DNA of 24,508 bases from a virus. Below the pieces are notes generated by a model that saw only the letters and a program-made list of their open reading frames with translations, had not been told where the DNA came from and did not search any database. Both the position numbers and the translations under genes were made by a program. Shown here one piece after another: positions 20,720-24,508 of the stretch (positions within the stretch are counted from its first letter, which is position 1; each line of letters begins with the position of its first letter). The DNA lies in the IMG/VR virus record IMGVR_UViG_3300007160_000002, positions 1-24,508 of that record. The stretch is one strand, 5' to 3'.

Positions 20720-23002
20720 ATGTCCATTCGAGTTCTGGGTGTCTTGCAGACACCTATGAGTCAAGTGGTACAGAACGTTCCGATTAAAGTTGTAACCTCA
20801 AGTGGCTTCGGTAATGTCTTAACGACTTCCGAGGCCATTTATTTTACCGATAACCAAGGTAATTATGACTTTAATCTAGCGTTCGGTACTCATGAACTAT
20901 ATGTGATGTTCACAGATACATTCGAGCATATCGGTACAACGGTAGCCAACGATTCTCTGACTGACCCGTCATATACAATTTCGGAGCTGTTGTATTACAC
21001 AACACCGCTTCCGAATGAAAATGAACAATGTATCCGTGATGACTTTGGTGGCTGTATTTCAGCACTTGAAAACGCATTCGATACTTGTATTGTTCAGTTA
21101 TCTCAACAGGTAGTACAAGGTGACACTGGCGTGCGTACCGATATGACTACCTACACTAATGAACGACTACAAGCATGTTCAGCTGAGTTAACAGATACTA
21201 TCGTTGCAGGTGATGCCCGAGTTCTCATTGAGAGCCAGGCTTATGCTGATGCTACCGGGGCTGAGATTAGTTGTTGTACGAATTTGTTGGACACTCGGTT
21301 AGTGGACATTTGCTCTACGCTAACTGCGTACACCACTTCAAATGATGTTGCCATCGCCTGTCTGTGTACTGACATGGATGCGGGGGATGCTCAGGTACTT
21401 CAGACGGCCCAAGCTTATTCAGATACGTGTAATGGGATTACTTGCTCGAACTTGGTAAACATGGTTCAGGCATGTGATGCTGCGGTACAAACCTGTATGG
21501 AAGCCATCAGTAATGAAGATGGTCTTCATCAAGCTGGTTATGAGATTGTTACAACAGCTGGAGATGCTTCTGCAAGTATTGCTTTGGTGGCCACTAGCTG
21601 TACGACAACTGGTGTACAAGAGTCGTGTATCTTGATGCAAGCTGACAAAATCATCATGCACAACGGTAACCCAAATACTCAGAGCTACCCGTTCCAAGTG
21701 GTTGGTAACTGTGTGTACATGGATGCTGCGTACATTCGATGTCTGACTGGTGACAAAATCAAATCGAACACAACCATTCGAGCCGGTTCAGGTAGTTGCA
21801 CGGCAGGTATGAATGGTGATGACTCTGGTAGTGACACATCTAACCGAAACCGACTATATCGATTTTGGGCTGGTGGAGAATACGCTCGTACTTCTGGAGG
21901 TACTCCATGTGCCCCATTCCGTGTGACTAATACCGGTGCCGTAATCGCTACTAATGCCTATATCACAGGCTGTATCAACACTACTTGTTTGGTTTTCTGT
22001 GACGCCTCGGCAGTTCCACCTGAGATTACTAATGCCCAGTTGACGGCAGACACTGCGTGTTCCAAAGCAGTTTCAGCATGTAACTGTGGTATTGCTTGTG
22101 GTAACTCGGCCAAGAGTCAAGCAAGTACAGCCTGCACATGTGGTATTAATTGTGGTAATGAAGCTAAGAACCAAGCTTCTACTGCATGTCAGTGTGGTAT
22201 CAACTGTGGTAACACCGCTAAATGCTGTGCATCCACTGCTTTGGCTAAAGGTTGTGCGGCATGTACCTGTGCTAAAAACTGTGGTAATGCAGCGAAGACC
22301 TGTGCTAACTGTGCGTGTAAGTGTGCAATTAACTGTTCTGCTGCTGCGTGTACTTGGACAGAGAATCGTATCTACCCATGTCAAAGCCAAATCCAGATTA
22401 AATCGGGTAACTATGTTGCTGGTTCAGCTGGTTGGGCAATTGACTGTAACGGTAATGCTGAATTTAACAATGCTGTTGTACGCGGTACTATCAGTGCAGC
22501 TACTGGTTGTTTCTGCGGTACGATTTATGCGAACTGTATTGTTGGTGACGTAACTACTTCAGCTATCTGCTCTATTACAGGATGTTCAGGTGGGTACTAT
22601 AACTGGACTACTAAGGATACGGTAACTGTACAAAGAAACCCACTCTACGATTACCACATGCTTGTGTCCGGTCTACGTACTTATCTATCAGCTAATGCAT
22701 CAGCCTCTGGTGACGTAAATCGTTGGACTCCGAATACTGCGAGGATTGACGTACGTATGCTCACTGGGTCTACGCAATGTGACTGTACATCAGTATCCCT
22801 TACAGGTGGTGATAGTGATGTTTACAGGACAGGTGTTCTTACTACTGGGCCAATGGTAGTTAAAATTCCTAAGGGCAGCGGCTCTATTTCATTTTGTTTG
22901 CAGATTCGAAATTGTGCAGGTTCGAACTATGGTGCTCTTACTTGTGTATGCTCACAATGTGTACAGTACAGTTACTTCCGTCAAGGTACGGTATTTAGTT
23001 AA
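20720..23002 (+). CDS. Cysteine-rich tail fibre/central tail protein, 760 aa
   Basis: AAGGGGG precedes ATG 20720. Residues 1-100 resemble the prophage tail-fibre N-terminal domain (PF08400-like). About 270-430 and 560-620 resemble lambda J/DUF1983-type segments (ESCILMQADKIIMHNGNPN; NAEFNNAVVRGTISAATG; GTIYANCIVGDVTTSAI), and the C-terminus looks beta-rich. I count 58 Cys (7.6%), none before residue 104 and 22 between 447 and 544, where three 18-residue repeats carry C-x-C-x3-C. Cys replace polar, charged and small residues expected in ordinary J-like sequences. Free thiols, disulphides, metal binding or S-modification are open. It probably forms part of the tail or a receptor-binding fibre. 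Confidence 0.82.
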   Translation: MSIRVLGVLQTPMSQVVQNVPIKVVTSSGFGNVLTTSEAIYFTDNQGNYDFNLAFGTHELYVMFTDTFEHIGTTVANDSLTDPSYTISELLYYTTPLPNENEQCIRDDFGGCISALENAFDTCIVQLSQQVVQGDTGVRTDMTTYTNERLQACSAELTDTIVAGDARVLIESQAYADATGAEISCCTNLLDTRLVDICSTLTAYTTSNDVAIACLCTDMDAGDAQVLQTAQAYSDTCNGITCSNLVNMVQACDAAVQTCMEAISNEDGLHQAGYEIVTTAGDASASIALVATSCTTTGVQESCILMQADKIIMHNGNPNTQSYPFQVVGNCVYMDAAYIRCLTGDKIKSNTTIRAGSGSCTAGMNGDDSGSDTSNRNRLYRFWAGGEYARTSGGTPCAPFRVTNTGAVIATNAYITGCINTTCLVFCDASAVPPEITNAQLTADTACSKAVSACNCGIACGNSAKSQASTACTCGINCGNEAKNQASTACQCGINCGNTAKCCASTALAKGCAACTCAKNCGNAAKTCANCACKCAINCSAAACTWTENRIYPCQSQIQIKSGNYVAGSAGWAIDCNGNAEFNNAVVRGTISAATGCFCGTIYANCIVGDVTTSAICSITGCSGGYYNWTTKDTVTVQRNPLYDYHMLVSGLRTYLSANASASGDVNRWTPNTARIDVRMLTGSTQCDCTSVSLTGGDSDVYRTGVLTTGPMVVKIPKGSGSISFCLQIRNCAGSNYGALTCVCSQCVQYSYFRQGTVFS
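22076..22237 (+). repeat. Three 54-base tandem repeats encoding an 18-residue Cys motif
   Basis: Units at 22076-22129, 22130-22183 and 22184-22237 encode A-C-x-C-G-I-x-C-G-N-x-A-K-x-x-A-S-T. The first two keep Gln before AST; the third has CC there. DNA identity is lower than protein identity, so the repeats are old and protein-level selected. More degenerate units continue to about 22351. Confidence 0.85.
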
Positions 23003-23011
23003 GGAGGCCAC

Positions 23012-23299
23012 ATGGCTATTATTTCAGGTAACCTAACCGACCCGATTGGTACAGCCTTGGCTTCCAAGGTTCGCATCAAATGCTTAAAAGGCTCGGGTGA
23101 TGTGTTGGCTACAGCTGAGGCTACGATTACTCTTGCTGCGGGTGGAGCTTATAATTTTACTCTTGGTGAAGGTGATTATTCTATTGAGTTGTTTTCGGAT
23201 GACCAGTGGAATGAGGTAGGCACAGTGCGTATGCCGGCAGGCGCTAGTGATGGGACTATTCAGTTTATTATTGATACCTATCCGATTCCGGCGGCATAA
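23012..23299 (+). CDS. Stand-alone PF08400-like fibre N-terminal domain, 95 aa
   Basis: AAGGAGG precedes ATG 23012 closely. The protein (MAIISGNLTDPIGTALASKV..., GAYNFTLGEGDYSIELFSDD, ending IIDTYPIPAA) aligns by eye with residues 1-99 of the preceding fibre: ISG/LGV start, VRIK/VPIK strand, a GxY-F-L-G segment, the WNEVGTV/FEHIGTT strand and the PIP/PLP end. It has one Cys. It could be an adaptor, a regulator of fibre assembly, or a remnant of a second fibre gene that lost its receptor-binding part. Last gene before the terminator. Confidence 0.7.
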   Translation: MAIISGNLTDPIGTALASKVRIKCLKGSGDVLATAEATITLAAGGAYNFTLGEGDYSIELFSDDQWNEVGTVRMPAGASDGTIQFIIDTYPIPAA

Positions 23300-23300
23300 A

Positions 23301-23330
23301 AATAAGGGGGCGTTAGCCCCCTTATTTATT
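23301..23330. terminator. Bidirectional intrinsic terminator
   Basis: AATAAGGGGGC pairs perfectly with GCCCCCTTATT around GTTA, flanked by A-rich sequence on the left and T-rich on the right. It lies between the convergent late unit and the phoH-like gene, whose stop codon overlaps it, so it can end transcription from both sides. Confidence 0.88.
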
Positions 23331-23997
23331 TCTCTTCGTCTGGGTAGAGCCCAGCCTCATAATCTTCAAATGCCTCAATCCACATCTTACATTGTTCTGA
23401 ACGAACGATGTCTTCGCGACTAAAGCCAATTGTCTGACACGGGATATCCATGACACGAACCATGTGAAGTAACTTGGCTAGGCCAGAGTTAGCAAACTTC
23501 GGTGAAATCTGTGCAATGTCGCCGGCTAGTACGACACGAGCATTGAAACCGGTACGAGTCAGGAATACTTTCAATTGTTCGAAAGTCATATTCTGACACT
23601 CATCGACAATGATAAGTGCATCGTCGAAAGACATACCTTGAACGAACTCAAGAGGGTAGAATAGTAACGTACCATTCTTTTCCCATGATTCAATTTGACC
23701 TGGACTTACTCCCAATTTACCAAGGTTCTGTAGAATCGGACGTACCCACGGTTCCATTTTTTCACGCTCAGTACCTGGTAGAAAACCATTGGTTTGAGCG
23801 AATGAAACATTGGGACGGGTAACAATGATACGTTTAATCTGCTTATCTTGAAGCATCTTAATGCCCGCTTTCAAAGCACCATATGTTTTACCGGTGCCAG
23901 CTGAGCCGTATGCAATTGTTGGGTATAACGCACGAGAGTGCAGAGCAAGCTGATAAGCCTGATGCGTAGGTGTGGTCTGGAGTTGTTTTGTTTTCAT
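23326..23997 (-). CDS. phoH: PhoH-like P-loop ATPase, 223 aa
   Basis: Walker A GSAGTGKT (31-38) follows a PhoH-typical start (TIAYGSAGTGKT). RPNVSFAQTNGFLPGTEREK (61-80) is the family's conserved RP..-LGFLPG-like region, and IIVDECQN (129-136) is Walker B with Cys in place of the common Ala. VVLAGDIAQ (157-165 region) is the sensor motif. Size agrees with phage PhoH proteins, which are common in marine phages; the role in RNA or phosphate metabolism is unresolved. It is a lone minus-strand gene between late genes and the endolysin. Confidence 0.9.
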   Translation of the reverse strand: MKTKQLQTTPTHQAYQLALHSRALYPTIAYGSAGTGKTYGALKAGIKMLQDKQIKRIIVTRPNVSFAQTNGFLPGTEREKMEPWVRPILQNLGKLGVSPGQIESWEKNGTLLFYPLEFVQGMSFDDALIIVDECQNMTFEQLKVFLTRTGFNARVVLAGDIAQISPKFANSGLAKLLHMVRVMDIPCQTIGFSREDIVRSEQCKMWIEAFEDYEAGLYPDEEK

Positions 23998-24018
23998 AGA
24001 AGAGTTCCGTGCTATGAT
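23991..24018 (+). promoter_or_regulatory. Candidate sigma70-type promoter for the endolysin
   Basis: TTTTCA, a 16-base spacer, then TATGAT at 24013-24018 lie just before the endolysin, partly inside the start of the divergent phoH gene. The -35 matches four of six consensus bases. The predicted start is near 24025, about 20 bases before the ATG. Confidence 0.4.
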
Positions 24019-24044
24019 TGGGATATTTCCTAAAGGAGAACATC

Positions 24045-24434
24045 ATGAGTAATTTTAAATTTAGCCAAAAATCATTAACTCGACTAGCAGATTGTGACGA
24101 ACGTCTACAGCGTGTTGCCAAACGTGCGCTTACGCTCACAAAATACGACTTTGGTATTGGTGAAACCCTGCGAACTGTAGAACGCCAAAAAGAGCTAGTA
24201 GCGGAAGGCAAGTCTTGGACTATGGATTCACGCCATTTACCAAACGCCAACGGCGAGGCCGAAGCACTGGACATAGTGGTTTGGGTTAATGGTAGTATTA
24301 CATGGAATCAAAAATACTTTCGTAAGGTAGTACAAGCATTTATTACAGCAGCTATTATTGAAGGTGTTGAAATCGAATTTGGTGGTCTATGGGAATCTGT
24401 CCAAGACTGGCCACACATCCAATTACGTCGCTAA
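24045..24434 (+). CDS. M15-family (VanY/T5-type) peptidoglycan endopeptidase endolysin, 129 aa
   Basis: AAAGGAG six bases before ATG 24045 sets the start; the TTG-initiated extension upstream is rejected. Close in length and layout to the phage T5 L-alanyl-D-glutamate peptidase: MSNFKFSQKSLTRLADC at the start, ALTLTKYDFGIGETLRT, metal-ligand block SRHLPNANGEAEALDI with His64 and Asp76, and final ligand His124 (DWPHIQL). It should cut cell-wall peptides during lysis. It has no signal peptide, so a holin must let it out; the 3TM holin lies about 4.3 kb away. Confidence 0.85.
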   Translation: MSNFKFSQKSLTRLADCDERLQRVAKRALTLTKYDFGIGETLRTVERQKELVAEGKSWTMDSRHLPNANGEAEALDIVVWVNGSITWNQKYFRKVVQAFITAAIIEGVEIEFGGLWESVQDWPHIQLRR

Positions 24435-24449
24435 CCTGGAGTTATCAAG

Positions 24450-24508
24450 ATGGAAGACGAAAACATGAATGCCACTGAGAATGAGAAGTTTAGTAACGGC
24501 CCTACATT
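24450..24508 (+). CDS. Start of a gene cut by the window edge
   Basis: GGAG eight bases before ATG 24450, 15 bases after the endolysin stop. The visible residues (MEDENMNATENEKFSNGPT) are acidic and polar and resemble the flexible start of many phage structural or scaffolding proteins, but no family can be named. Confidence 0.55.
   Translation, partial: MEDENMNATENEKFSNGPT

Noticed and set aside
22076-22237. Tandem repeats as a CRISPR-like array
   Set aside because: The repeats are in frame, adjacent without spacers and conserved at protein rather than DNA level.
22073-22390. Long minus-strand open frame opposite the Cys repeats
   Set aside because: It mirrors the TGT/GGT-rich repeat codons of the fibre, has no ribosome site and gives a Thr/Cys-rich sequence without protein character.
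20720-23002. Cys richness explained by non-standard decoding of TGT/TGC
   Set aside because: Other proteins here use TGT/TGC at normal low frequency and in expected places, such as the active-site Cys of the transglutaminase-like peptidase, and the fibre's own first 103 residues have none.
20720-23002. Diversity-generating retroelement target in the fibre
   Set aside because: No reverse transcriptase or template repeat is visible in the window, and the enriched codons (TGT/TGC) are not the asparagine AAY codons typical of variable regions.
1-24508. tRNA genes, integrase, attachment sites
   Set aside because: I looked for cloverleaf-like segments and recombinase motifs and saw none; the few gaps are short and accounted for by hairpins and leaders.

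Overview
The window looks like part of a lytic, tailed podovirus of the N4 type (Schitoviridae-like) infecting a Gram-negative, probably marine (Vibrio-like), bacterium. The virus type is inferred from gene order on the + strand: a gp69-like small-terminase candidate, a large terminase, a gp67-like 25-30 kDa head-tail protein, then a very large appendage/tail fibre. Tightly packed genes, ATGA and TAATG stop/start overlaps and strong Shine-Dalgarno (SD) sites fit a phage. No integrase, repressor, tRNA or CRISPR was seen. The host guess is weak. The N4-type virion RNA polymerase (vRNAP) would lie outside the window.

Layout. (1) Positions 1-11150, all on the minus strand and read leftwards: about 42 very small genes, mostly of unknown function, as in an early or accessory region. 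From 4022 to 8387 they include a tandem array of about 15 diverged paralogues (72-109 aa) with a shared N-helix / beta / C-helix plan and a C-terminal signature like ELKALxxIHDIxV. A second, helical family with an EL..R.IG ending is interspersed. A NinH/Fis-like helix-turn-helix (HTH) protein and a P/S/G-rich protein head this side. (2) Positions 11151-11373: a divergent control region with two strong hairpins. (3) Positions 11374-23299, + strand: terminase, head-tail protein, 1489-aa fibre, transglutaminase-like cysteine peptidase, 3TM holin, small membrane protein, GT9-like glycosyltransferase, a 760-aa fibre with 58 cysteines, and a 95-aa stand-alone copy of that fibre's N-terminal domain, closed by a bidirectional terminator. 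(4) A convergent minus-strand PhoH-like ATPase. (5) A divergent M15-type endolysin and the start of one more gene.

Three things stand out. First, the cysteine-rich fibre has no Cys in its first 103 residues, then 58, including three 18-residue repeats with a Cys-x-Cys-x3-Cys spacing; it sits directly after a glycosyltransferase gene. Second, the paralogue array is an expansion I do not recognise. Third, short hairpins with GRA (GGA or GAA) triloops occur on the + strand, the template for the leftward genes. Two intergenic ones share the core CCTGTATARSACGRAGTSYT, which fits the hairpin promoters used by N4 virion RNA polymerase.

How the genes work together. Terminase packages DNA, the gp67-like protein and the fibres build the tail, and the holin and M15 endolysin lyse the cell. 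The glycosyltransferase and peptidase may modify or mature virion or envelope components. The leftward small genes probably act early against the host. Most functional calls on that side cannot be made from sequence alone.
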